A stretch of 64,000 bases of DNA from positions 186,001-250,000 of the forward strand of contig CAUYUJ010009846.1 in assembly GCA_963575745.1 (NCBI GenBank). Reading direction: 5' to 3'. Below are positions 30,430 to 41,330 of this stretch, one piece after another. Below the pieces are notes generated by a model. The model ran no database searches. It was given only the letters and a program-made list of their open reading frames with translations, and was not told where the DNA came from. Positions within the stretch are counted from its first letter, which is position 1; every line of letters starts with the position of its first letter. This DNA is from Prorocentrum cordatum. Lineage: Eukaryota; Sar; Dinophyceae; Prorocentrales; Prorocentraceae. The translations under genes and the position numbers were made by a program.

Positions 30430-30810
30430 CAATGCTGCTTTCCTGGGGGCTCCAACTTCTAGGCAGGGTCGCACTGGGGTAATTCCCATGGGCAACAACG
30501 ACTTGCATTATATGTATCTGTCGCGGGAATCGTAATGGCGCCAGACGCCCGCGCCAGACCTTGCCAGCGCGTCGCAGCTCAGCCTCGTCTCGCTGTTCAC
30601 GGCACGCGCAGACGCTGCCCGGCGCTTCGGCAATAGGGTGCGCCAGGCTTTGCTGGCGCTTCTGCGTCGACCATTTCCGCCGCCTCCGCGTCCGTCGCCT
30701 GCGCGACGCTGCGAGGCATCCGCCGCCGGCCCGCCCCCGCCGCCATTGCGTTCCGATGCTCGACCGCGCGGCGCCGGAAAAGCAGCGAGCGCGCGCCGCC
30801 CCCGAAAGGC
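30430..30810. other. GC-rich stretch, no confirmed gene
   Basis: One plus frame reads LSLVSLFTARADAARRFG then VRQALLALL, with G/C-ending codons, before a proline-rich run. It is coding-like over only ~35 residues and has no recognised family. Confidence 0.25.
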
Positions 30811-31530
30811 TCCCAAGTGGCACCCAAGCGGCGCCCAATGGCCCCAAAAGAGGCCTGCAAGACCCCCCAGGAGGTCCAGAAGACGCGCCCAAACGGCCCC
30901 CCAAGCCCTTGCCAAATGAATTGCATGAATTATTGAATCGCTTCGCTCACTCCGCCGGCCCATTTCGCATGACTGAGCCTCTTGGGGCCGCTGGTGGGCC
31001 TCTTCGGCGTCGCTTGGGGGCCCCCTGAGGGCCTCTTGGGGGCTTTTGGGGCCTCTCAGGGGCTTCTTGAGGTCCTGGGGGCTTCTTAAGGCCGAGGGCT
31101 CGAAGTTTTGTTCTGCGTTCCCCCTTTGGGGCATCGCTTGGGGCCCTCTTGGGCCCCTCTTGGGCCGTCTTGGATGCCTCTGGGGCCGTCTTGGATCCCT
31201 CTTGGGCCATTTTGGGGCCTTCTTGGGAGCTTCTTGGGCCCTCTTGGGGCGATATTGGGGGCCTCTTGGGCCGTCTTGGGGCGTCGGGAAGCCGAAGAGA
31301 TGGGCGCGCCAAAATCTACCCACAACCTAAGGAAAAAAGGAATGATTTTTGCCTCTTGGGGCCCTCTGGGAAGTGCTCTTGGTGGCCTCTTGGGGCGTCT
31401 GGGGGCTTTCTTGGGCGTCTTGGAGCGATCGCGTGGCATCTCGGAGCACTCTTGAACCATCTTGGAGGGCTCTTGGCGGCCTCGTGGCCCTACTTGGGGC
31501 TCTCTGGAGGGCCGCGGGGGCGGCGCCCAG
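30811..31530 (+). repeat. CTTGGGCC-type dispersed tandem repeat, copy 1
   Basis: Irregular 12-24-base units of CTTGGGCCGTCTTGG and CCTCTTGGGG, interrupted by a non-repetitive stretch (31290-31350). All six frames are largely open (Gly/Leu/Trp on plus, Pro/Arg/Gln on minus). The same family is at 61121-61990 and briefly at 48365-48430. Confidence 0.8.
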
Positions 31531-31760
31531 GAGGAAACCATCTCTGACCCGAGTCTGCCGGGGATCGCCCGGGGTACTTTTCGTCCGGGGGGGCCCGGGG
31601 GCCGCCCCGCGCGCGCGAAGTAGAAGTATTATTTAGCAGTTACCGGAGATCTCAGCACGCCTCTGGCCCGTTGGGCCGGCGAATTACTTCGCTGGCCCCC
31701 TGGGGGGTGGGCGATGCCAAGGCGCCCAAGAGCGAAGGGTGACGTACGCGACTCAACGCC

Positions 31761-31806
31761 ATCCCCCCCAACCTCCATATCGCCCGCGGGCTTATCGTAT
31801 CGGTAT
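31761..31806 (-). other. TATACGACCGCC hairpin motif, copy 3
   Basis: On minus: TATACCGATACGATAAGCCC, GCGGGCGATATGGAGGTTGG, GGGGGAT. It is related to 5063-5098 and 6244-6282 and abuts a TA tract. Confidence 0.5.
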
Positions 31807-31872
31807 ATATACATATATATATATATATACACCTATATATATGTATGTATATATATATATATATATATATGG
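31803..31872. repeat. (TA)n tract
   Basis: TATATA with two or three ACACC and TGTATG interruptions. It is the only substantial TA tract in the window. Confidence 0.9.
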
Positions 31873-31959
31873 TGCGTGCGCTTGTATGCATGTGCACGTG
31901 CTTCCCCGCGTGTCAAATCGGGCCCCAGCCCCCCCCCCCCCACCCCGCCCCACCCTGCC

Positions 31960-32955
31960 CGCCCGCCCGCGTCAGAACCCGCCAGGGAAAGGGGCCGGCC
32001 GAGGGGCCGAGCGACCGGAGAGCGGCGGGCGAGCCCGGGGCGACCGACGCAGCCGACGGACAAGCGAAAACAGACTGAACCAAGCAAAACCAGCCAGGGA
32101 ACGAGGCCAGCCGAGGGGCAGGGCAGAGCGACCGCGGGGCGGCGAGCGAGCCCAGGGCGACCAGCGCAGCCGACGGACAAGCGAAAACAAACGAAGACAA
32201 ACAAAACCAATGAGTGGGGCCAGCTGAGGGGCCGAGCGACGCGCGGGCGGCGGGCGGCCCACGGGGCGACCAGCGCAGCAGCTGGACAAGCGAAAACATA
32301 CAAAACCAAACAAAACGAAGGAATGGGGCCAGCCGAGGGGCCGAGCGACCGAAGGGCGGCGGGCGAGCCTGGGGCGACCGCTGCAGCCGACGGACAAGCG
32401 AAAACAACCAATGACAAACAAAACCAATGAGCGGGGCCAGCCGGGGGGCCGAGCGACAGAGAGGCAGCGGGCGAGCCCGGTGCGACCCGCGCAGCCGACG
32501 GACAAGCGAAAGCAAACAATAACCAGCAAAACCAATGAATGGGGCCAGCCAAGGGGCGGAGCGACCGAAGGGCAGCGGGCGAGCCTGGGGCGACCAGCGC
32601 AGCCGACAGACGGGCGAAAACAAACAACAACCAACAAAGCCAGCCAGGGAATGGGGCCGGCCTAGGGGCCGAGCGACAGGAAGGCAGCGGGCGAGCCCGG
32701 GGCGACCAGCGCAGCCGACGGATATGCGAAAACAAATAAGAACACATTAAAACCAGCCAGGGAATCGGGCCAGCCGAGGGGCCGACCGACCGAAGGGCGG
32801 CGGGCGACCGCGGGGCGGCCAGCGCGGCCGTCGGACAAGCGAACGCAAGCAAAGCAATAAGACAAGACCAAGTAATTGGGCCAGCTGAGGGGCCGAGTGA
32901 CCGAAGGGCGGGGGGCGAGCCTGGGGCGACCAGTGCAGCCGACGGACAAGTTGCG
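31960..32955 (+). repeat. ~108-bp satellite, array 1
   Basis: Nine units, each with GGGGCCAGCCGAGGGGCCGA, GCGGCGGGCGAGCC, GGGCGACCAGCGCAGCCGAC and GGACAAGCGAAAAC. Spacing is 108-117 bases. Because 108 is divisible by three, frames of over 300 residues stay open on minus. Confidence 0.95.
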
Positions 32956-32999
32956 CATGTCTGTGGGGCAGCGATTGCGCCTCTCTAGCTAGCAGCCAT

Positions 33000-34015
33000 G
33001 TCGGGGCGCACGGCCGCCCTCCGACTCGCACTGCCTACTCGCACTTCGCGCTCGCGCCCCGCGCTCGCCCCCGCAATCGCCCCCCGGACTGTGCGCCCGC
33101 ACTCGCACTTCATACTCGCACCCCGCACTCGCGCCCACGCTCGTCCCCAACGCTTTCCGCCCGCGCGGCACGAACGCGAGACGCGGGTCAACTCGGCGCA
33201 CTAAGTCGGGGGCGCCCACCCCGCGGTCAATTCGCACTTCGCACTCGAGGAACCAGTTCGGACAACCAACTCGCGAAATCCATCCGGCACCTCCAATCGC
33301 GAAACCAAGGCGGCAAATCTATTTGGTGCATCAACTTGCGAACTCAACTCGGCAGGCCGACCCGCGAAAATAATGTTCTAAATCGGTTCTTTAGATCAAC
33401 CTTATAAAACATATTGGCGAACCGGCTCGGGAAAGCAACTCGGCAAACCAACTCGGGAATTCAACTTGGGAAATCAATTCGGGAATTCAACTCGGTGAAC
33501 CAATTCGCACTTCGCAGTTGGAATGGCAAGTCAAAGCCCAAGAAGTCAACGCGAATTCAATTCGCCTTCTCAGCGTTCTGCGCAAGCCAACTCCACGCAT
33601 CAACTCGGGAAATCGACTCGGCAAACCAACGCTGTAAATCAACTATGTAAATCAACTATGTAATCAACTTGGCAAATCAACTTTATAATTCAACTCGGGA
33701 AATCAACTCGTCTAATCAAGTCGGTATATCAACTCGGGGTTTGGTGTGGGGTGTGAGTGTGAGGTGCGAGTGCGCGCGTAGACTGTGGGCGTAGAGTGTG
33801 GCTTGTGTGTGTGCGGGGTGCGGGTGTGGGCGTAGAGCGTGGGGTTCGAGTGTTTGCGTGCAGTGTGGGGTGCGAGAGTGTGCGTAGTCCGTGGGCGTAG
33901 AGTGTGGGCGCGAGTGTGAGGGGCGAGCATGGAGTGCGAGTGTCGGCATGGAGTGTGGGCGCGAGTGTGTTCGGCGAGTGCGGGCGTCGAGCGCAGTTCG
34001 TTTCTGGCTTCGAGC
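33000..34015 (+). repeat. Three short-unit arrays between the satellite blocks
   Basis: 33010-33200: CGCACTCGC-type units. 33235-33745: about 30 units of 10-15 bases built on AAATCAACTCGG and AACCAACTCGGG. 33740-34010: GTGTGGGCGTAGAGT and GGTGCGAGTG units. Confidence 0.85.
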
Positions 34016-34039
34016 TAGCGCCGGCCCCTCAGACATGCA

Positions 34040-35225
34040 CAACGGACAAGCGAAACATAACGCAACAAAAACACACACGCGCACGCACGCACACACGTGC
34101 GAAACAACTCCAGCCAGAGGGCGGGCCCAGCCGAGGGGCAGGGCGCAGCGACCGCGGGGCGGCGGGCGAGCCCGGGGCGGCCTGCGCGGCCGACGGACAC
34201 GCGAAAACAATCAAGCGCAAACAACGCCAAGGAGTTGGGCCAGCCGAGGGGCCGACCGAGCGACAAGCGACGGGCGGTCCATGGGGCGACCAGTGCGCCC
34301 GACGGACAAGCGAAGACAAACAAAGACAAACAAAACCAAGGAGGTGGGCCAGCCTGGGGGCCGAGCGACCGAAAGGCGACGGGCGAGCTTGGGGCGACCG
34401 GCGCAGCCGACGGACACGCGAGAAGAAATTTCAACAAAACAAACCATGGATTCGGGCCAGTCAAGGGACGGAGCGACCGCGGGGCGGCGGAAAGGGCCCG
34501 GGGCGACCAGCGCAGCCGACGGACAAGCGAAAACAAACAAAACCATGGAATTGGCCCAGCCGAGGGCCGAGCGACCGCGGGGCGGCGGGCGAGCCTGGGG
34601 CGACCAGTGCAGCCGCCAGGCAAAGAAACACACATGAACAAACAAACCCAAGGAATTTGGGCCAGCCGACGGGGCCGAACGACCGCAAGGCGGCGGGCGG
34701 GCCTGGGGCGGCCAGCGCAGCCGACGGACAAGCGAAAACAAACACAGACAAACAAAACCAAGGAGGTGGGCCAGCCGAGGGGCCGAGCGACCGAAAGGCG
34801 ACGGGTGAGCTTGGGGCGACCAGCGCACTTGACGGACAAGCGAAAACAACAAAACAAACAAAACTAAGGAATGGGCCAGCCGAGGGGCCGAGAGACCGAA
34901 AGGCGACGGGCGAGCCTGGGGCGACCGGCGCAGCCGACGGACATGCGAAATCAAACAACAACAAACCAAACCATGGAGTTTGGGCCAGCCGAGGGGCCGA
35001 GCGACCCACGGGCGGCGGGCGAGCTCAGGGCGGCCAGCGCGGCCGTCGGACAAGCGAAAGCAGTCGAAGATAAACAAAACCGTGGAATGGGACCTTCCGA
35101 GGGGCCGAGCGACCGCGGGGCGGCGGGCGAGCCAGGGGCGACCAGCGCAGCCGACGGACAAGGGAAAACAACCAAACACAAACGAAATCAGGGAACTGGG
35201 CCAGCCGAGGGGCCGAGCGACCTAG
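34040..35225 (+). repeat. ~108-bp satellite, array 2
   Basis: Eleven units of the same satellite as 31960-32955, in the same orientation and with the same 108-base spacing. Confidence 0.95.
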
Positions 35226-35284
35226 GTCTATTGCGCGCCGCTAAGACAGGGCCCGGACATTTGTCATCTACTCCTTGTAATTGT

Positions 35285-35645
35285 TGTTGCTGTTGTGTTT
35301 GTGGGCGGCCCCGAACGCAATCTACTTCTTCCGCCTTCCTACCTCATGTTTCTGCCTACTTCTTCCGACCGGTGGGCAATGCCGCGCCCGCCCAAACCGC
35401 CGTTTCGCACCCAAGTGCCCGTTCGGATGTGCCGAGCGGTCAGCGCCGCCACGGCCTCGTCGGTCGCGTCAAACTACCTGGCCGCTGCGCACGCGGCGGG
35501 CTGGCGCGGCCGCAGAGATGCACAAGCAGGCGCCGAGCATTCATCGCAATCGCCGCCGCATGAAGTTTGCAAACGAAGTTGCGGGTGGGTGGGCGGGACG
35601 TTTTCGAGAGCAGTGGGGTGGGCAACGCACTGCGAACAGAATTTT
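35285..35645 (+). repeat. Composite satellite, 3' end of a short unit
   Basis: It begins inside a dispersed repeat (GAACGCAATCTACTTCTTCC, as at 15190 and 44475) and continues with CGCACCCAAGTGCC..ATGTGCCGAGCGGTCAGCG. It closes with TTGCGGGTGG (35579). Confidence 0.75.
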
Positions 35646-36797
35646 ATTTTCTTGTCTAAAAAGAAAAGGTTCTACCACCCTCCACCCCCCCGGGGCTAAT
35701 GATCCCCCGGGAACCGATGCAAAACGCATAGCATTCTGACCCAATATCCATCCGACCTGTGAATTCATACTATCCCAGCCCGGCCGGCATCGCCCCCCTC
35801 CCCACCATCCCTTGCAAAAACAACGTTATGCGCGCGCACTCATTTAGCAGAAACTTCAAGATTCCAGAAATCTCTTGCGCAAAAAAACGGCACGAAGTGC
35901 ACACGCGCGCGTCGCCGCGCGCATGCCGAAATCCTTGAAGAAAACCGGTCCGGAAGGATTTCGCAATCGAGTGTCCAAGCAACATGTATGAAGCAACGCC
36001 GGGTTTCGCAACCCGGGTTTTCAACAACAGCGTACGCGCGCGTTTTTGCAATCACTGCAACAAAAACCACAAGTTTTTCAACTACTACCACACGGCTTCG
36101 CGCGCGCATGTCGAATTCTTTCGAACGCCCTTGCGCGCTTGCCGTCGCGAGAATCCTCCGCAAACACTTTGACGAAATGCACGCGCGTGCGTCGTCGCAC
36201 GGGCATGCCGAAATGTTTCAACAACCTTTGGTGTCGGAAGGGTTTCAAAATCGACTGATCAAAAAAAAAAAAAAAAAAAAACATACAAACACACAGGGTT
36301 CCGCAGCACGGAGTTTCAACAAAAGCGTGCGCGTGCGCGTGCGCTTGTGTCGTGGTCGTCGTCATCGTCGCCACCCTCCGTCCTCCCTCGTCGTCGTCGT
36401 CGCCGTCGTCGTCCTCTGTCTTTCCTCGTTGTCGTCGTCCTCTTTGGGGTCGTCGTCGTCGTTACCGTCGTCGTTGTCGCCGTGGTCGTCGTTCCTCCTC
36501 CCCCGTCGTCGTCGCCGTCGTCCGTCGTCGGCATCTCTTCGTCGTCCCTCTTATTTCGTCGCCGTCGTCTTCGTCGTCGTCGTCGTCTTCCCTCCTCCGT
36601 CGTCGTTGTCGTCGTCGGCGTCGCCGTCCTCCCTCCTTCTTCGTCGTTCGCGTCGTCGCCGTCATCCCTCCTCCCTCGTCGTTGTCGTCGTTGTCGCCGT
36701 CGTCGTCCTCCCTCTTCCCTCGTCGTCGTTGTCGCGTTTGTTGGCGACGTCGTCGTCGTCGTCGTCGTGTTCGTTGTCGTCGTCGGCGTCGGCGTCA

Positions 36798-36829
<32 letters not shown>

Positions 36830-37143
36830 GTCGGCGTCGGCGTCGTAGTCGTCGGTGGTGTTGTCGTCGTCGACGTCGGCGTCGTCGTCGTCGTCGTCGG
36901 TGTCGTCGTCGTCGTCGCCGTCGTCGTCGAAGTCGTTGGGGACGTCGTCGGTGTCGTCGTAGTCGTTGTCGGCGGCGTCGTCGTACTCGTTGTTGTCGCT
37001 GTCAGCGTCGGCGTCGGTGTCGCTGTCAAGTGCCATTTGGTACATACCGTCAGGGTCCTAAGAGGTATTGCGATCAAGTTGCGGGTGGGAGGGTGAGATG
37101 TTCGCACGAGCAGTGGAGAGGACAGCTTCAAGCTGAGCAAGTG
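35646..37143 (+). repeat. Composite satellite, long unit 3
   Basis: AAAAAGAAAAGGTTCTACC, GCATGCCGAAATCC subrepeats and a 20-A run at 36260-36279 precede a CGT tract (36345-37025). Closing TTGCGGGTGG is at 37079, 1500 bases after the previous one. Confidence 0.9.
36345..37025 (+). repeat. Inner CGT tract of long unit 3
   Basis: Same order of CGT runs and CCTCCCTCGTCGTTGTCGTC interruptions as in the two long units at 9.7 and 12.1 kb. Confidence 0.9.
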
Positions 37144-38215
37144 AATTGCACCTTACATATTGCACAACACAGGTTGCACAAGAGTGGTTGCACCGCATGT
37201 ATTCCCCTTTCCCAAAGGTAATCAAGGACTTTGGATCTACCGCCCCCGACCCCATCCCCGAGACGATCCCCCCGCCGTGGGGATGTGCAATTTTCGGTTC
37301 TGGCCCGTCATTCTGATTACAAACATCCCCGCCATGTTGGGTTCGACCCCCCCCCCCACCAACCTTTTGCAAAAAAACAGTATGCGCGAACACTTGTTCA
37401 TAGCTACAAATGTTCAAGCACAGGTTGAAGAAACGGGGCGAACTGTACACGCGTGCGCCGTCGCACGCGCATGCCGAAATATTTGAAACACCATAGGTTT
37501 CGTGTGGATTTCGAAGCTGAGTGCCCCGAAACCACACAACATTACAATAGTTTCGCAAGGTGAGTCGCCTTCACAACAAAGTCTGCGCGCGCGCTCTCGC
37601 GCATTGTTCATGAACAGCCAGCGGTGTACAACATGATTGTAACAATCCACCAACCAGGCCTTTCGCGCGCGCATGCCGAAATCATTCGAACGCCGTTGCG
37701 CGCGCGCTGGGGGGGTGGGGCATGATACCTTTCAAAAAATACCATGCTGGCCACTCGCGCCCGTCGGCCGCGCGGGCAGCGAAATCCGTCCAAAACCTTC
37801 ATCGCCGACATGTGGACACCACCATCGTCATCGGCGTGATCAGCGTCGGCGCCATCGTATGCCTTCCCGTCCTTACCTACATCGTCATCACTAGCATCGC
37901 TACCGTCATCGTCGTGTCTGCCCTTGTCGACGTTGCCATGATACCGCGCCCGCCCGACTCACCGATTCGCATTATAGTGCCTGCTCGTAAGGGCGACCTG
38001 TGAGACGCGTTGGGAAGTGCACAGCGGTCCGCGCCACCGCGGCCGCGTTGTTCGCGCAAGATTGGCTGGCCGCTTTGCGAGCGAGCCTGCGCGGGCTAGC
38101 CATCACCAGCCAGGGATCAGATTCGCCGCCGCATGGGTCTTGCAAACGACGTTGCGGGTGGGCGGGTGGGAACGTTGCCCGAGCAGTTGAGTTGACAAAT
38201 CAACGCGAGCCAAAA
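37144..38215 (+). repeat. Composite satellite, short unit 3
   Basis: It starts with an ATTGCAC tail (37144-37200) and keeps ATGCCGAAATCATTCGAACG (37674). It carries a decayed GTC/ATC tract at 37820-37940, and closing TTGCGGGTG lies at 38152. A plus frame across the decayed tract aligns with the one at 8675-8800, but the differences fall mainly in first and second codon positions, so it is not conserved as protein. Confidence 0.8.
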
Positions 38216-38217
38216 TT

Positions 38218-38290
38218 AAATGCACCACATAGATTGGACCACGTAAGATGTACCACATACATCGCACCACATCGATTTCTTGGAACACAT
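38218..38290 (+). repeat. GCACCACATAGATTG minisatellite tail
   Basis: Five degenerate units. They follow the short satellite unit, as at 12834. Confidence 0.75.
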
Positions 38291-38499
38291 GTGTTGGTGC
38301 CCGCACTGGCTAACATAGTTGTGTGTATGTAAAGATAGACACAATTATGCTCGCATGCAGACGCGAACAAATATATACATATTTGCCATGCAACAAGCTG
38401 GTCATGTGGGAAGCGGCACCTGATATCTTTCTCCGTTTTGGGCTTGCTTGGCCCATCCACAGCCTCTGAGACCGCCCAACAAAGACGCAGGATTAACTC
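38291..38499. other. No supported feature
   Basis: About 210 bases of lower GC content. Nothing recognisable. Confidence 0.4.
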
Positions 38500-38770
38500 C
38501 TCGTCTACGGGAAAAGCGCGCAGATCGAGGATCCGTTTCTCCCGGGACCCGAGATTGTCACGTTACAGCCAACCCGCACTGTTAGGATAAGCAGTTTTCC
38601 AAGGCTACCTCTGCATCCTTCCCCTTCGGCCCATCCGTGGCCGCTTTCGCTGCCCGCGCCCCGCCGGCAAATTGCCGACGTTGCTTTCCAAGGCCCCCTT
38701 GCATCCTTATCGTGCGCTCTTATTATACGGGGGAACCGCACGGGAAAGACCTGCAGATCCAGGACCCGTT
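38500..38770 (+). repeat. Tandem pair flanking dispersed repeat copy 2
   Basis: CGGGAAAAGCGCGCAGATCG..GATCCGTTTCTCC (38508) and CGGGAAAGACCTGCAGATCC..GACCCGTTTCTGCC (38740) flank 38590-38720, which matches 21610-21755. Confidence 0.65.
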
Positions 38771-39045
38771 TCTGCCAGGACTTGTGTCTCTCTTGTTAAT
38801 ATAGCCAGTCGCTCACGAATAGCACGGCGACAACAGCACAAATCAGGACATCGATTCTGGCCTCTTACAAAAAACGTTGAATCGAGAACGGTTTTATCGA
38901 GGGTGATTTGTACTATGGTACTCGCGTTTCGCTCGAACATTCTCGACTCTGCTGGTGAAAGGTAGCCCCAGCGGCGAGAGAGGGGGGCTCCCCTGTTGCG
39001 TGCTATGTGAGCCGCGTGCTACGTGAGCCGTTCCGCCTAGACCAA
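38771..39045. other. No supported feature
   Basis: Balanced composition and no repeat structure or coding signal. Confidence 0.4.
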
Positions 39046-39600
39046 GTCAGGAGGGGGGAGGGAGGAGGTAGGGGGAGGGAGGGAGGGGGGGAGGGAGAGA
39101 GGGAGGAGGGGGGAGAAGGAGTAGGAGGAGGAGGAGGAGGAGGAGGAGGAGGAAACACCTTTTGCCCACATCACATCGAACGTTGGCCCCTGGGCAAGTC
39201 TGACGAGGGCAAAGAGCCACGCTGATGGCCGCAGTCGAGAGGGAGGTGGAGGTGGAGGAGGAGAAGGACGAGGACGGAGATGAGGGTACACGCGGGACCA
39301 ACATAGCACAAGTCAGCAGGATTCGGGGCATCGCCCCTGAAAGAGGAGGTTCGGCGGAACGGGGCCAGGAGAAGGAGGAGGAGGAGGAGGAGGAGGAAGA
39401 GGAAGAGGGGGAGGAGCGAGCCCACGGAGCGACGTGCTGAGTCAGACTGAGGACGGATGGAGGAGGAGCAGGAGGAGGAGGCGGAGGAGGAGGAGAAGAA
39501 GGAGGAGGAGGAGAAGGAGGAGGAGGAGAAGGAGGAGGAGGAGGAGGAGGAAGAGGAGGAGGAGGAGGAGGGGGGGGGGAGGAGGAGGAGGAAGAAGGGG
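39046..39600 (+). repeat. GGA tracts with two conserved inserts
   Basis: Purine-rich runs at 39046-39150, 39365-39410 and 39460-39600. GACCAACATAGCACAAGTCA (39296) recurs at 39894. CCCACGGAGCGACGTGC plus GAGTCAGACTGAGGACGG (39420-39460) recurs at 59512-59552. Confidence 0.8.
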
Positions 39601-39765
39601 AGGACGATGACCCATGCCAAAAAACACTCTGCTTGCCCCCAGGCTGCCCTGGGTTCCTCCTGTTTCGACTGTGGCCATAGAGAGCATGGCGCACTCCCAC
39701 GCCAGAAAATCACTGGGCGTCCTGGGGTCTCAGGGTCGGGTTTCTTTTAGAATGTTTCTTGTGGT
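39601..39765 (+). repeat. Dispersed repeat with CACGCCAGAAA module, copy 1
   Basis: CCTGGGGTCTCAGGGTCGGG after CACGCCAGAAAATCACTGG. It matches 42380-42505. Confidence 0.6.
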
Positions 39766-40520
39766 CAAGCTCCCACTGCATTTCTCCTTCGCTCTGGGAG
39801 CAGGGGGGGTCCGAAGAATGGCCTCGCGCGTTGAGAGTTGCGCGGCACGGGTTCACGGTGCAAGGGCGAGGAGGGAGAGGAGGAGGCACGCGGGGCCAAC
39901 ATAGCACAGGTCAGCAGGATTGGGGGCACCGAAAACAATCGTGTACATGTCCCCGTTCCCTGTGCTTGTTGCTGCTACTCCACCTCTACCTCCACATCCG
40001 GCCCCCCTCCTTCTTCCAACTCTTTTTGTCTCCCTCAAGTCATGGGGGAGGGGCGAGGATAGCACAGCGCGCATAGAGCACGAAGCAGGGGACGGGACTA
40101 GCACGCAGAAACTTGGACAGGGGCCGTTCTCGACCTCCCCGGAGCACAAAAAGCAAAAGCCACCCACACATCAAACCATTGGGTTCAAAAAATACGAACA
40201 ACTCGGTGTTTGAATATTTACCATACGTCAAAAGCGACCCATCGCAACAGCGCAAACCCATTTTTGGCTTGTGCTATTCGAAAGCGCCCGAGTATGCGTA
40301 CGCCTTCCTCCCAGGGGGCGTGTCGACCGCCGAGTCCCGGTCAGGATCGACGAGGGTGTTGGTTGGCATCCTCCTGGCCAGAAGATACAAATGGGCAGAA
40401 GGGAGAGCTGTTCGGGGAAGCTCGGAGGATTGGTGCGGTGGGGGGAACCTGGGGACGACGCACTGGCTGACGTCGCCTTGATGGGATGTCTGGCGGCGAG
40501 CGAAGGGAGGGAAGTGCGAA
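39766..40520. other. No supported gene
   Basis: The second GCCAACATAGCACAGGTCAG copy lies at 39895-39940. The rest is apparently unique. Confidence 0.35.
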
Positions 40521-40529
40521 AGAGAAGGC

Positions 40530-40652
40530 CTTCTCAGAAGGCGGCGGGAGATTCTCAGAAGCCCTCCAACCTTCTGAGAAGTGTTTGGTGTCTTCGCGGA
40601 AGGCTTAGGAAACTTCTCAGAAGTCCATGGGGGTTCCGAGCCTTCTGAGAAG
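40530..40652. repeat. Array of six 11-bp palindromes at 20-21-bp spacing
   Basis: CTTCTCAGAAG or variants start at 40530, 40551 (ATTCTCAGAAG), 40571 (CTTCTGAGAAG), 40592 (CTTCGCGGAAG), 40613 and 40642. The first five are spaced 21, 20, 21, 21; the last is 29 away. The ~10-base spacers share no sequence. It could be a protein-binding array or an old minisatellite. The translated frames show no heptad. Confidence 0.8.
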
Positions 40653-40886
40653 CTTTCCTTCTCATTTCCCCCCCATGGCTCGCCGCCGAGAATTGCATTC
40701 GCCAGAGGCAGGGAATAACACATGGCTTCCAGCACATGGAGCAGGAACTCCAGCACAGGCCGCAGGGTTATGGCTTCCCTCCCGCTTCGGTGTGGAGAGT
40801 CTATGCTCAATGATCGCTATGATGGGGAATGGCCCATGTTGTGTTAATGGTGGTATGTGCCGCGAGTGTTATCCATGTTGTAGCGA
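40653..40886 (-). other. Possible coding continuation, weak
   Basis: A minus frame from 40810 reads REAITLRPVLEFLLHVLEAM with CYSLPLANAILGG before entering the palindrome array. It is hydrophobic and coding-like but unrecognised, and in a different frame from the candidate at 40887-41309. Confidence 0.2.
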
Positions 40887-41309
40887 CTATGGCAGCGCAA
40901 TTGCCGTGTTCATCCTCGCGAAATCGGCGGCAATTTCGATGGAATCCGGCATGTTGATGAATGTGGCAGTGGTGTCGATCGGAGGGGCCCTGTAGAAAGA
41001 CATTCGCGAGCCATGGAAGAGAAACGATTGGTCTTCGGGCGATTGCGGTCCGAGGTACACATCCCAAACCATGTGTTCGCTCACGGGGGGACGAGGAGGG
41101 CAACAAGCGCAGGTTTGGCCGTCTAACAGAGAGGGCGGCCTAGGAGCAGCGAGGAGGAACACGATTGGGACGAGGTGAGCAAGAGTCCCCCTCGTCGTCC
41201 TCATCCTTCTTGTCGTCCTCCTGCGTCTGTTCTCGCTCCTTCTACTGCTACGGCATATACGAGCGAGGGACACCATGGGGGGCGCATCTTGCAACGAGGC
41301 CGCGGACAT
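40887..41309 (-). CDS. Candidate protein-coding region, unknown function
   Basis: A 140-residue minus frame ending in TAG. Its last ~60 residues are free of simple repeats and balanced in composition: MVWDVYLGPQSPEDQSFLF, then RAPPIDTTATFINMPDSIEI, then AADFARMNTAIALP. TTTCTACAG|GG inside it could also be a 3' splice site. The upstream part is Arg/Thr-rich. No family was recognised, and no second copy was noticed in the window. Moderate composition support only. Confidence 0.25.
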   Translation of the reverse strand: MSAASLQDAPPMVSLARICRSSRRSENRRRRTTRRMRTTRGTLAHLVPIVFLLAAPRPPSLLDGQTCACCPPRPPVSEHMVWDVYLGPQSPEDQSFLFHGSRMSFYRAPPIDTTATFINMPDSIEIAADFARMNTAIALP

Positions 41310-41330
41310 GCAGTTGCACCTTCTTGTCGG

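Noticed and set aside
31833-32852. 339-residue minus frame of a 36-residue repeat
   Set aside because: It follows from the 108-bp satellite period; plus frames are open too, and no domain is recognisable.
37325-37345. GGGTTCGACCCC, like a tRNA gene B box
   Set aside because: No A box or cloverleaf upstream, and the equivalent position in other satellite units has a different sequence.
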